A DNA stretch of 64,000 nt from Xylanibacter brevis ATCC 19188 (GTDB lineage: Bacteria; Bacteroidota; Bacteroidia; Bacteroidales; Bacteroidaceae): NCBI RefSeq assembly GCF_000621725.1, contig NZ_JHXM01000007.1, forward strand, positions 62,001-126,000, read 5' to 3'. A program made the position numbers and the translations under genes. The stretch's first letter is position 1, and each line of letters opens with the position of its first letter. Below the pieces are notes generated by a model, which worked only from the letters and a program-made list of their open reading frames with translations, was not told the origin of the DNA and did not search any database. Shown here piece by piece: positions 11,099 to 19,539 of the stretch.

Positions 11099-11262
11099 TA
11101 TTTGGTTTTTGTCAAATCATGGGAGAGTGAATTAGGATAATTTTATCACTATATTTATAATAGACTAAAACAAATTGTTCAACAGAGGAAAAATTCTAGT
11201 CAAATATTATAGTTGTGTTATCAAAAAACACAGAATTGACATTTCTGTTGCTCCTTTTTTAA

Positions 11263-11270
11263 TAACTTTG
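11263..11270 (+). promoter_or_regulatory. -7 promoter box (TAACTTTG)
   Basis: TAnnTTTG match 30 bp ahead of the GH127-type gene. Confidence 0.6.
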
Positions 11271-11300
11271 CATGCGTTGATAATAACAAAAACCTAACTC

Positions 11301-14300
11301 ATGTCAAAGCGTTTATACTTACTTTTACTAGCATTCCTATCTTGTGGCCCAATTCTGTCACAAGACTATAGTGTTTATCATGAGGGACTTATCCAAAGCA
11401 TCTCGCCCAAGGGATGGTTGCAAGAGTTTCTGTTCAGACAGCGTGATGGTCTCACAGGTCATCCCGAAGCCATGGCCTATCCTTATAACTCCTGTCTCTG
11501 GGCCGGCGACATCCCTCGTGTCAACGAGAACCCCGATGCCAAAGACTGGTGGCGCTACGAGCAGACGGCCTATTATACCGATGGCTTGTTGCGTCTGGGC
11601 TACCTCATTGACGACCCCACTTTCATCGAGAAAGGTGAGAGTGGTATCAGTTATACCATAGAACATGCCCAGTCTAATGGACGTCTTGGCAACAGTAAGA
11701 TAGAGTCCCTTTGGCCTATGGCCGTTTTCTTCCGTGCTATGCAGGCCGACTATTGGGCCACGGGCAATCAGGATATTATCACGGCCCTCGAGCGTAACTA
11801 TCTCAGTTTGAGCACCGACCTGCTCGTCAATGGCCGTCGCCACATCTGTAATGTGGAGGGTATGCTGTGGGTCTATGGCCACACTGGCAATAGTCAGTTG
11901 CTACAGATGGCAGAAGACGCCTATAACCGCGGCGGTTTCGAGCTCGATGCCCCTGTGGCATCTTCGGCCGATGTCATCACCATGCACGGTGTCACCTATG
12001 CCGAGATGCTTAAGATTCCCTTGCTTCTCTACGCCTATACCGGTAAACAGCAATACCTGGATATCGCCATGAATGCCGAGCGCAAGTTGGAGCGCGACCA
12101 TCTCTTGCCCGATGGTCTCTATTCCAGTTCTGAGTTTACTGCCGGTCTCGATGTGGACAATGCCCACGAGACCTGCGACATCACCGACTACACCTGGTCG
12201 TTGGGTCACTTCCTGCAAGTCACCGGTCAGGCCGAGTGGGCCGATCGCATCGAGCGTGCCGTCTTCAATGCCGGTCTGGGTGCCATCACCAAGGACTTCA
12301 AGGCCCTGCAGTATTTCTCTTCCGTGAACCAGCTCATCTGCACCGGCACGTCAGATAATAATGCCTTCAAGCGCGGCAGCACCTGGATGGCCTATCGCCC
12401 TGTCCACGAGACCGAGTGCTGCGTGGGTAATGTCAACCGCCTGATGCCCAACTTCGCGTCGCGTCTGTGGATGCGTGGTAAAGACGATGCCGTTGTCGCT
12501 GCCCTCTATTCGCCCAGCGACATCACCGTCGAGGTCAATGGCCAGTCTGTCACCATCAGCGAGCAGACCGCCTATCCCTTCTCCGATGTCATTCGTTTTG
12601 TCATCACTTCCCAGTCGGCTGTCACCTTCCCCTTGTCACTCCGCATCCCCGGCTGGTGCCAGCAGGCCAGTCTCAAGGTTAATGGCGCTGCTATCGATAT
12701 GCCTTTGACCCCATCCACCTTCGTCACCCTGAATCGCACCTTCCACAATGGCGATGTCATCGAACTGCGCCTGCCCATGGAGGTGCTGGTTTGTCAGGCC
12801 GCCAATCAACAAGGATGGTATGTCGAGCGTGGTCCACTGCTATTCACCTATGCCATCCCGCAGACCAAAGTCGAGGATACCCAGGTCTATGGCAACATGA
12901 ATGGCAAGCATTCCGACAATGCCGACTTCAAGTGCTGGAGTATCACCCCCAGCGGTCCCTATAACTACGGTTTCGACCCCACACTGCTCACCGATGAGTC
13001 CTCGCTCACCGTCACCACCAAAACGATCCCCGAAGGCGCCTATCCTTTCGATCTACAGGAAGCCCCCGTCACCATCAGTATGCCCGTGCGCCAGATCCAC
13101 TGGTCCATTCAGAATGGTCGCAACCCCTTCCTGCCCGGTGCTGGCAATGTGATTGCTACCGACAAGACCACTACCATCACCCTGGTGCCCTATGGATGCA
13201 CCGAACTGCGCCTCACCGTGTTTCCCGAGGCACATGCCGACGACATTCCCGATGAGACGCTGCTTGTGAATCCCGACTTCGAAATGGTCGATGCCGAGAC
13301 CTATAATGCCGGCGGTTCCGAGAAAAAGAAATGGGTGCCCTATGGCTGGAGCGTGCAAGGACAGATAAATGGCGAGTCGTATGGCATCAACAGCGATGCC
13401 CAGAATCCTCATGGCGATAACATCTGCTGGTTTCGCATGCTGCCATTCTCACAGAACTTCGAACTCTATCAGGTGGTGCCAGCCTCGAAACTGGGTGCTG
13501 GCACCTATCGTGTGAGGTGTAAGTTGTGGAATAACCACAACCAGAAAGGCAACTGCCGACTGTTTGCCAATCAGAATGTGCAGTATTTCGGTTGTAAAGA
13601 CGAGTATGCCAACAATCAGGTAGACGGCGAATCGGCTACCTATGCAGGCTATGGCGGAACACCCGATGGCATGTTTCTTCTCAAGGATATGCAGGTTTAT
13701 GTCACCCTTGCCGATGGCGAGGATCTGCGTTTAGGCATTCGCTCCGACGGGCGTAAGTCAAATGGTACGCGTGCCAGCGATGGCACAGGCTGGTTCAAGG
13801 TCGATTATTTTCGTTTGGACAAGGTCGATGGTATTCCTGCCGACAATGGCGATGATGACCTGTCGCTGACCGAGTCACTGATCATCAATCCTGATTTCGA
13901 ACTGGCTGTCGATGGAACCCCGAACCCTCAGGGCTCTACCTCTCGCGGTTGTCCTTACGGTTGGCAACTGGCCACCGAATTCAAAGGCACGTCGTTTGGC
14001 GTCAACGGCGATGCACTTAACCGCCACCAGAATAATGTTTGTTGGTTTAACAACCAGCAGGGTCCCATGCCCAACAACTTTGAACTCTATCAGGAGATAC
14101 CTGCCGAGAAGCTTGTTCCCGGTTGCTATCAGATTCGTTGTCAGCTATGGAACGAGAGTGGCCTGTTTGGCAAGTGTCGTCTCTTTGCCAATCAGTCGGT
14201 GCAGTATTTCGGTACTGCCGCCGACTATCTTTCCAATCAGACCGAAGGTGAGACGGCCACCTTTGCCGGTTATAGCGGTACGGGAACCAACAATCTGGTG

Positions 14301-14615
14301 ATGCACGACATGGTGGTCTATGTCGATGTGGCCAAAGACGAGAACCTGCGTTTCGGCATTCGTTCGGGCAATCAGCGCGGCAATGGCACTTCCGACGGCA
14401 GCAATTCCGGTTGGTTCAAGTGCGACAACTTCCGCATCAAGCGTGTCAGTGAGTCGGCCGATGTCCCTATGGCCGTCATCCCGAGTTCCATTTTGCATCC
14501 TTGTGCAGCGGCCTCTCCGGCCTATTCCTTGTCGGGCCGCAGTGAAGTCGCCCGTCAGGGCATCCGCATTCACCGCTTCCCTGATGGCACCTACCGCAAA
14601 GTCATCGTGAAGTAA
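11301..14615 (+). CDS. GH127-type beta-L-arabinofuranosidase with two C-terminal modules
   Basis: 1104 residues. Signal peptide 1-20 (ends PILSQ). Residues about 25-640 fit the DUF1680/GH127 fold: an (alpha/alpha)6 catalytic barrel then beta domains. The zinc-thiolate site known from HypBA1 (Glu, Cys, then a Cys pair) is visible as E290-T-C292 and C373-C374 in HETECCVGN. These enzymes cleave beta-L-arabinofuranosides from plant glycans or glycoproteins by a retaining mechanism with a cysteine nucleophile. Residues about 650-843 and 853-1050 are two copies of a module of about 195 residues (NPDFE ... FELYQ.IPA.KL ... CRLFANQ.VQYFG ... GWFK.D.FR) that also occurs twice in the next gene. The last about 50 residues end in YSLSGRSEVARQG and a basic tail, like a secretion/sorting tail. 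Family certain enough; exact substrate is inference. Confidence 0.88.
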   Translation: MSKRLYLLLLAFLSCGPILSQDYSVYHEGLIQSISPKGWLQEFLFRQRDGLTGHPEAMAYPYNSCLWAGDIPRVNENPDAKDWWRYEQTAYYTDGLLRLGYLIDDPTFIEKGESGISYTIEHAQSNGRLGNSKIESLWPMAVFFRAMQADYWATGNQDIITALERNYLSLSTDLLVNGRRHICNVEGMLWVYGHTGNSQLLQMAEDAYNRGGFELDAPVASSADVITMHGVTYAEMLKIPLLLYAYTGKQQYLDIAMNAERKLERDHLLPDGLYSSSEFTAGLDVDNAHETCDITDYTWSLGHFLQVTGQAEWADRIERAVFNAGLGAITKDFKALQYFSSVNQLICTGTSDNNAFKRGSTWMAYRPVHETECCVGNVNRLMPNFASRLWMRGKDDAVVAALYSPSDITVEVNGQSVTISEQTAYPFSDVIRFVITSQSAVTFPLSLRIPGWCQQASLKVNGAAIDMPLTPSTFVTLNRTFHNGDVIELRLPMEVLVCQAANQQGWYVERGPLLFTYAIPQTKVEDTQVYGNMNGKHSDNADFKCWSITPSGPYNYGFDPTLLTDESSLTVTTKTIPEGAYPFDLQEAPVTISMPVRQIHWSIQNGRNPFLPGAGNVIATDKTTTITLVPYGCTELRLTVFPEAHADDIPDETLLVNPDFEMVDAETYNAGGSEKKKWVPYGWSVQGQINGESYGINSDAQNPHGDNICWFRMLPFSQNFELYQVVPASKLGAGTYRVRCKLWNNHNQKGNCRLFANQNVQYFGCKDEYANNQVDGESATYAGYGGTPDGMFLLKDMQVYVTLADGEDLRLGIRSDGRKSNGTRASDGTGWFKVDYFRLDKVDGIPADNGDDDLSLTESLIINPDFELAVDGTPNPQGSTSRGCPYGWQLATEFKGTSFGVNGDALNRHQNNVCWFNNQQGPMPNNFELYQEIPAEKLVPGCYQIRCQLWNESGLFGKCRLFANQSVQYFGTAADYLSNQTEGETATFAGYSGTGTNNLVMHDMVVYVDVAKDENLRFGIRSGNQRGNGTSDGSNSGWFKCDNFRIKRVSESADVPMAVIPSSILHPCAAASPAYSLSGRSEVARQGIRIHRFPDGTYRKVIVK

Positions 14616-14686
14616 CACTACTTTTTCGATCCCTAACCAAAGACTAACGGCAACATAGAAACATAACCTAACAATCATTATAATTT

Positions 14687-17600
14687 ATGTCAAAACCAAT
14701 TATTACTTTTTTAGCGGCATTGTTGTTGTCAGCAACGATGTCTGCACAGAACGTCACGCTCAGTAAAACCGTTGTTGACGATGGCTTCCCCATCGTTACA
14801 GCCGATGCTGCGGCTCCCATCGTTGTGTCCGACAATGATGCCGATGTCGTGAAGACCGTGGCCCAGTGTCTCTCCGACGATGCGAAGGCTGTCACCGGAA
14901 AATCACTTCCCGTCAAGAACCAGTTGGATGCTGGCGACCTGCCTATCATCGCTGGCACCCTGGGACAGTCCACCATTATCGATCAGTTGGCTGCCAGTGG
15001 CAAGATCAGCGCTACCGAGGTAGCTGGCCAGTGGGAGGTCTATGGACTCCAGTTGGTAGAGCAACCTGCCGAGGGCATCGCCCGTGCACTGGTGGTCTAT
15101 GGCTCTACGCCTCGTGGCACCGCCTACGGTCTGTTTGAACTCTCTCGCCAGATGGGCGTGTCGCCCTATATCTGGTGGGCCGATGTGTCGCCAGCAAAGG
15201 CCGACGTGCTCTATGCCACTGGCCTGCAGACCATCTCGAAGGAACCCTCGGTGAAGTATCGCGGCATCTTCATCAACGACGAAGACTTCGCCCTGTTTCC
15301 CTGGGCCGCCAAGGGCATCGACAAGAAGTACAACAACATCGGTCCCAACACCTATGCCCGCGTCATGGAACTACTGTTGCGCCTGCGTGCCAACACGCTA
15401 TGGCCAGCCATGCACCTGTGTTCTGAAGCCTTCTGGGCCAACAAGGACAACCTGCCCGTGGCGCGCAAGTACGACATCATGTTGGGTTCCAGCCACTGCG
15501 AACAGATGCTGCGCGACAACGAGTGGGAGTGGCGTCATGCCCCCTGGAATGGCAACAACGAAGACTGGAACTACGTCACCAACAAAGCCAAAATCCAACA
15601 GTACTGGGAAGAGCGCGTAGCAGAGAGTGCCGACTACGACGGCATGTACACCCTCGGCATGCGCGGTGTGCACGACTGGGGCATCTCGGGCTATCCTTCT
15701 ACAGAGGACAAGGTGCGCGGACTCACCGACATCATCGGCTATCAGCGCGACCTGCTGGCAAAATACTTCGACGATGTGACCAAGGTGCCACAGCTCTTTA
15801 TTCCTTATAAAGAGGTGCTCGACGCCTACAACGCCGGTTTGCAGGTGCCTGAGGATGTGACCCTCTGTTGGGTGGACGACAACCACGGCTACATCCGCCA
15901 GTTGCCCAAACCTGCCGAACAGGCTCGCTCGGGCGGTAATGGTGTCTATTACCACCTCAGCTATTGGGGTTCGCCTCACGACTACCTGTGGATTGCTTCC
16001 CACTCACCCTCGCTCATCAGTTACGAACTGTCGCGTGCCTACGACCAGGGCGTGCAGACACTGTGGGTGATCAACGTGGGCGACATCAAGCCTGCCGAGG
16101 CCGAACTGGAGTTCTGCATGGACCTGGCATGGGACATCAACGCCTGGAAACCCGAAGAGGCTTACCGCTACAACCGCCATTGGGCTGCCGAGACCTTCGG
16201 CGAGGACCTGGCCGACCGTATTGCCGATATCAAGTTGGAGTACTACCGACTGGCTGCCGGTGGTAAGCCCGAACATGTGTTCGACGTGTCGTTCACCAAT
16301 GCCGAGAAAGACCAGCGCATAGCCGATTATCAGGCCCTCATGGCCCGTGTCGATGAGGTGAAGGGTGCTGTGCCTGCTGCCTTGCAGGATGCCTACTTCC
16401 AACTGATAGAATATCCCGTCAAGGGCGCTGGAAATATGAACATCAAGACCTTCCGCGCTGCCCAGAGTCTGCAGTTGGCCAAGCAGGGCAACCGCGACAA
16501 GGCGCTGGCTTATGCCGCCGAAGCTCGTCAGGCCTTCCGCCAGATTGTGGATCTCACCACCTATTATAATAAGTCACTGGCTGGTGGCAAGTGGGACGGT
16601 ATGATGAGCTATAAGCCCCGTGACCTGATGCAGTTCGGTATGCCCGAGACGGCCACACTGTCAAACATCAACAGTGTGGAGGTCAGCGCTAAGCTCGAAG
16701 CCCCCGTCACGGTGATTCCCGCCACGCAATACACTGCCAGCAACGGCACCTTCACCACCCTGAAAGGTGTGGGCGTCAGCGATGAAAGCGTCACCGTATG
16801 GCCCCTCGATATGAACAAGTATAGTGCTGCTCAGGCACCCTATTTAGAGTATGAGGTCCCCGTGAAGGCCGGCAAGAACAGCATCTCGGTGCGCTGCCTA
16901 CCCACGTTCCCCATCAACACCACCTACGACCTGCGTGTGGCTTTGAGCATCGATGGCGGTTCAGCACAGGTCAAGTCGCTGAAGACCACCGCCATGGAGG
17001 GCAAGTGGAACCAGACCGTGCTGCAAGGTTATAACGATGCCACCGAGGAGTATGTGGCCGATGCCGACAAGACCGTCAAGGTGCGTGTGTCGCTGCTCGA
17101 CCCCGGTGTGGTGGTCAGCGATATCTATGTCACACTGCCCGTGGTGGAGGACAACAGCCTGACTGAATCACTGATAGCCAACTACGACTTCGAGTATAAT
17201 CACGACTGTCAGCAGAATGCCGCAGGCCAGATCGGTCGTGGTGTGCCCTGTGGCTGGAACCAGAAAGGCACATTGAAAAAGGGTGCCAATGGTCTCGACT
17301 CGTTCGGCGTCAACCAAGATGCCACCAATTATCACGGCAACAACGTATGCTGGTTTAACTCGGTGCCCATGCCCGAGGAATTCGAACTCTCACAGACCAT
17401 TCCTGCCGAGAAACTGGAGCCCGGCGTCTATCGTGTCACCTGCATGCTGTGGGTCGAGAATTCGAAGAAGACCACCTGTCGCCTCTTTGCCAATCAGAAT
17501 GTGCAGTACTATGGCAGCGAGAGCGACTATACCAACCTGCTCGTGCCTGGCGAGATCAATACCTATGCAGGCTATGCCGGTGGCACCACCGAGAATATCG

Positions 17601-18526
17601 TGCTGCGCGACATGGAGGTCTATGTCACCGTGGGACAGGGCGAGTCGCTCACCCTGGGCATCAAGACCAGCAACCGCAAGAATGATGGCACCCATGCCAG
17701 CGATAACGCCGGCTGGTTCAAGGTCGATTACTTCCACATTGAGCGCGTCAGTAAGGCACCCAATCCAACGACAGAAGATCTGACGCTCACCAAGTCGCTC
17801 ATTGAGAACTACGACTTCGAACTCTATCGCGATGGTGGCACCGTGAAGCAGAACACCACGGGCGACACCCGTCGCTATACGCCCTACGGCTGGAACATCG
17901 TAGGACAGTTTCCCGGCCAGAGCTATGGCATCAATAAGGATGCGGCCAATGCCCATGGCACCAACATCTCCTGGTGTCTGCCCCAGGGTGGTCATTTCCC
18001 CGCAGACTTCGAACTCTATCAGGAGATTCCCGCCGAGAAACTTACCCCTGGCCGCTATTTGGTAGCGTGCAAACTGTGGGTAGAGGAGGGCTATCTGGGC
18101 ACCACCCGCCTGTTTGCCAACGACCAGGTGCAGTACTACGGCATGGAACAGGACTACAGCAACAACCTCACCGCTGGCGAAAACAACACCTTTGCCGGCT
18201 ATGTCGGTGGCATCAACGGCAACTTCCTGTTGCAAGACATGTTCGTGTATGTCGATGTGGCCGAGGGTCAGAGCCTGCGTCTGGGCATCCGTGCCGACGG
18301 GCGTCAGGGCGACGGCACCATGCATCCCGAACAAAAGAACGGCTGGTTCAAGGTCGATTATTTCCGCATTCATCAAGTTGACAAAGACAATAACATCATC
18401 AATACCATTCATCATACAAAGTCTGCCGTGATGGCCGACACCAAAAGCTATACCCTTGGCGGACGCTGTGTTCAGCGTCTGCAAAAGGGTATCTTTATTC
18501 AGAGAGGACGTAAAGTCTTGAAATAA
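14687..18526 (+). CDS. GH115-type alpha-glucuronidase with two C-terminal modules
   Basis: 1279 residues. Signal peptide 1-20 (ends TMSAQ). Residues about 20-800 match GH115, which removes (4-O-methyl) glucuronic acid from xylan: KYRGIFINDEDFALFPWA, NTYARVMELLLRLRANTLWPAMH, DIMLGSSHCEQMLRDNEWEW, MRGVHDWGISGYPS, YYHLSYWGSPHDYLW and WVINVGDIKPAEAELEFCMDLAWD (read in parts). Residues about 822-1021 and 1033-1230 are two modules of the same type as those in the preceding glycosidase. The tail SYTLGGRCVQRLQKGIFI plus RGRKVLK resembles the end of that protein too. It follows 71 bp later without a promoter and ends at a terminator, so the two enzymes form an operon aimed at glucurono-arabinoxylan side chains. 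Confidence 0.9.
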   Translation: MSKPIITFLAALLLSATMSAQNVTLSKTVVDDGFPIVTADAAAPIVVSDNDADVVKTVAQCLSDDAKAVTGKSLPVKNQLDAGDLPIIAGTLGQSTIIDQLAASGKISATEVAGQWEVYGLQLVEQPAEGIARALVVYGSTPRGTAYGLFELSRQMGVSPYIWWADVSPAKADVLYATGLQTISKEPSVKYRGIFINDEDFALFPWAAKGIDKKYNNIGPNTYARVMELLLRLRANTLWPAMHLCSEAFWANKDNLPVARKYDIMLGSSHCEQMLRDNEWEWRHAPWNGNNEDWNYVTNKAKIQQYWEERVAESADYDGMYTLGMRGVHDWGISGYPSTEDKVRGLTDIIGYQRDLLAKYFDDVTKVPQLFIPYKEVLDAYNAGLQVPEDVTLCWVDDNHGYIRQLPKPAEQARSGGNGVYYHLSYWGSPHDYLWIASHSPSLISYELSRAYDQGVQTLWVINVGDIKPAEAELEFCMDLAWDINAWKPEEAYRYNRHWAAETFGEDLADRIADIKLEYYRLAAGGKPEHVFDVSFTNAEKDQRIADYQALMARVDEVKGAVPAALQDAYFQLIEYPVKGAGNMNIKTFRAAQSLQLAKQGNRDKALAYAAEARQAFRQIVDLTTYYNKSLAGGKWDGMMSYKPRDLMQFGMPETATLSNINSVEVSAKLEAPVTVIPATQYTASNGTFTTLKGVGVSDESVTVWPLDMNKYSAAQAPYLEYEVPVKAGKNSISVRCLPTFPINTTYDLRVALSIDGGSAQVKSLKTTAMEGKWNQTVLQGYNDATEEYVADADKTVKVRVSLLDPGVVVSDIYVTLPVVEDNSLTESLIANYDFEYNHDCQQNAAGQIGRGVPCGWNQKGTLKKGANGLDSFGVNQDATNYHGNNVCWFNSVPMPEEFELSQTIPAEKLEPGVYRVTCMLWVENSKKTTCRLFANQNVQYYGSESDYTNLLVPGEINTYAGYAGGTTENIVLRDMEVYVTVGQGESLTLGIKTSNRKNDGTHASDNAGWFKVDYFHIERVSKAPNPTTEDLTLTKSLIENYDFELYRDGGTVKQNTTGDTRRYTPYGWNIVGQFPGQSYGINKDAANAHGTNISWCLPQGGHFPADFELYQEIPAEKLTPGRYLVACKLWVEEGYLGTTRLFANDQVQYYGMEQDYSNNLTAGENNTFAGYVGGINGNFLLQDMFVYVDVAEGQSLRLGIRADGRQGDGTMHPEQKNGWFKVDYFRIHQVDKDNNIINTIHHTKSAVMADTKSYTLGGRCVQRLQKGIFIQRGRKVLK

Positions 18527-18555
18527 TTCCTAATCTACATATATATAATCAGAGG

Positions 18556-18590
18556 GCAGTATGTGCGGCATTCGTGCATACTGCTTTTTG
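18556..18590 (+). terminator. terminator of the glycosidase operon
   Basis: Stem GCAGTATG (18556-18563) / CATACTGC (18577-18584), then TTTTTG. Confidence 0.8.
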
Positions 18591-18602
18591 TTTGCTCATT
18601 CG

Positions 18603-18626
18603 GCCACTTTTACGAGGTCAAAGTGC
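18603..18626. repeat. GCCACTTTT-N8-AAAGTGC hairpin motif
   Basis: Imperfect stem flanking the 22-bp array on its left. The same layout, with an 8-nt centre, recurs at 18845-18868 and 59554-59577, and as a perfect terminator at 42758. An AGTGGCGCTATT motif follows at 18644. Confidence 0.6.
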
Positions 18627-18685
18627 TCCTATGACGGCCTTATAGTGGCGCTATTGCTTGCCAATACTTATCCTTTTGTCTCAAT

Positions 18686-18786
18686 TCTAGACTCTAGAAA
18701 CGATAATTCTAGACTCTAGAAGTGGTAAATCTAGACTCTAGAACCGACAAATCTAGACTCTAGAAAAGGTAATTCTAGACTCTAGA
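18686..18786. repeat. array of five 13-bp palindromes at exact 22-bp period
   Basis: TCTAGACTCTAGA starts at 18686, 18708, 18730, 18752 and 18774, identical in all five copies and separated by 9-nt spacers that differ (aacgataat, agtggtaaa, accgacaaa, aaaggtaat). Each core is two TCTAGA palindromes around one C, so it is nearly self-complementary. Occupies most of the 460-bp gap between GH115 and the next lipoprotein. Confidence 0.95.
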
Positions 18787-18844
18787 TGAGCACCAAAACG
18801 GTTACTCTTGCATCACAAAACCTCTTTTCTTGGTTGTTTAAAGT

Positions 18845-18868
18845 GTCACTCTTCAGTGGTTAAAGTTC
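18845..18868. repeat. GTCACTCTT-N8-AAAGTTC hairpin motif
   Basis: Right-hand flank of the first 22-bp array, same design as 18603-18626. The 29-bp stretch starting at 18840 aligns without gaps to 59549-59577 beside the second array, about 80 percent identical by eye. Confidence 0.55.
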
Positions 18869-18920
18869 AGCTTTTGCAGCATGCCTCTTTGACCCTTATT
18901 CTACAATTATGCGCAAATTG

Positions 18921-18952
18921 TTTGCTTGTTTAATCAAAAATATATACTTTTG
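18921..18952 (+). promoter_or_regulatory. complete -33/-7 promoter (TTTG, 20 bp, TACTTTTG)
   Basis: TTTG at 18921-18924 and TACTTTTG at 18945-18952 with 20 bp between, matching the Bacteroidetes consensus. It overlaps the possible GTG start at 18952, so translation of the lipoprotein must start further on. Confidence 0.8.
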
Positions 18953-18987
18953 TGGAACAATTATTAATCAAACTAACTAATCATCTT

Positions 18988-19398
18988 ATGAAAAAAACAG
19001 ATTTTAGAACGTGGGGCTTGTTGGCTCTAGTAGGTGTCGTGGTATTGTCTTTGTCTTCGTGTGCTACAATCGTTTCTGGTGGTAGTCCTAAAATCATCCT
19101 GGACGGCGATGTTGATGAACATGTAACCATTGTAACAGAAAAGCAAGTCTATAATGATGTAACCCTGCCTTATCAGGTGAAGGTTAATCGACATGCTATT
19201 GACGGACAACGTATTACGATTAAGTCTGATAACTATGAGTACAAAGATGTCATGCTCGAGAAGAAAGTCAACGAGTGGGCCTTTGGCAACATTATCTTTG
19301 GTGGTCTGATAGGATGGGGTGTTGACCTCTTGACCAACTGTGTCAGCAAACCCTCACATACAAGATATTCGGTGATAAAGACTGAAAAACAAAAATAG
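18988..19398 (+). CDS. small lipoprotein of unknown function (CATIVSGG type)
   Basis: 136 residues from the ATG at 18988. Signal peptide with lipobox LSSC, mature start CATIVSGGSPK. The body looks like a short PEGA-type beta domain (VTIVTEKQVYNDVTLPYQVKVNR), then a hydrophobic segment rich in glycine (WAFGNIIFGGLIGWGVDLLT) that could associate with membrane. CATIVSG-type lipoproteins are common in Gram-negatives and of unknown role. The upstream open frame includes its promoter, hence the start chosen. Single gene with its own terminator. Confidence 0.75.
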   Translation: MKKTDFRTWGLLALVGVVVLSLSSCATIVSGGSPKIILDGDVDEHVTIVTEKQVYNDVTLPYQVKVNRHAIDGQRITIKSDNYEYKDVMLEKKVNEWAFGNIIFGGLIGWGVDLLTNCVSKPSHTRYSVIKTEKQK

Positions 19399-19427
19399 TC
19401 AGCGAGTATCATTAAATATAATGTTGT

Positions 19428-19467
19428 AAAGACGCCCATTCTCACCGGTGGAGGGCGTCTTTTTTTA
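19428..19467 (+). terminator. terminator after the CATIVSGG lipoprotein
   Basis: Stem AAAGACGCCC / GGGCGTCTTT followed by a T run. Confidence 0.85.
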
Positions 19468-19503
19468 TATAGAATTCATTCCGCTTAATTCTGATTTTTT
19501 TTA

Positions 19504-19511
19504 TATCTTTG
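19504..19511 (+). promoter_or_regulatory. -7 promoter box (TATCTTTG)
   Basis: TAnnTTTG match. The ATG at 19525 would leave only a few leader bases, favouring the ATG at 19540. Confidence 0.65.
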
Positions 19512-19539
19512 CAACGGAAATTAAATGAACGATAGGAAT

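Noticed and set aside
11101..11262. Small gene in the gap before the GH127-type enzyme
   Set aside because: No start plus coding-like composition; sequence is AT-rich and non-coding in appearance.
18686..18786. CRISPR array
   Set aside because: Repeats of 13 bp with 9-bp spacers are far too short, no cas genes are near, and the same holds for 59441-59538.
18952..18987. GTG start for the CATIVSGG lipoprotein
   Set aside because: It is the last base of a consensus promoter; the ATG at 18988 gives a proper signal peptide.
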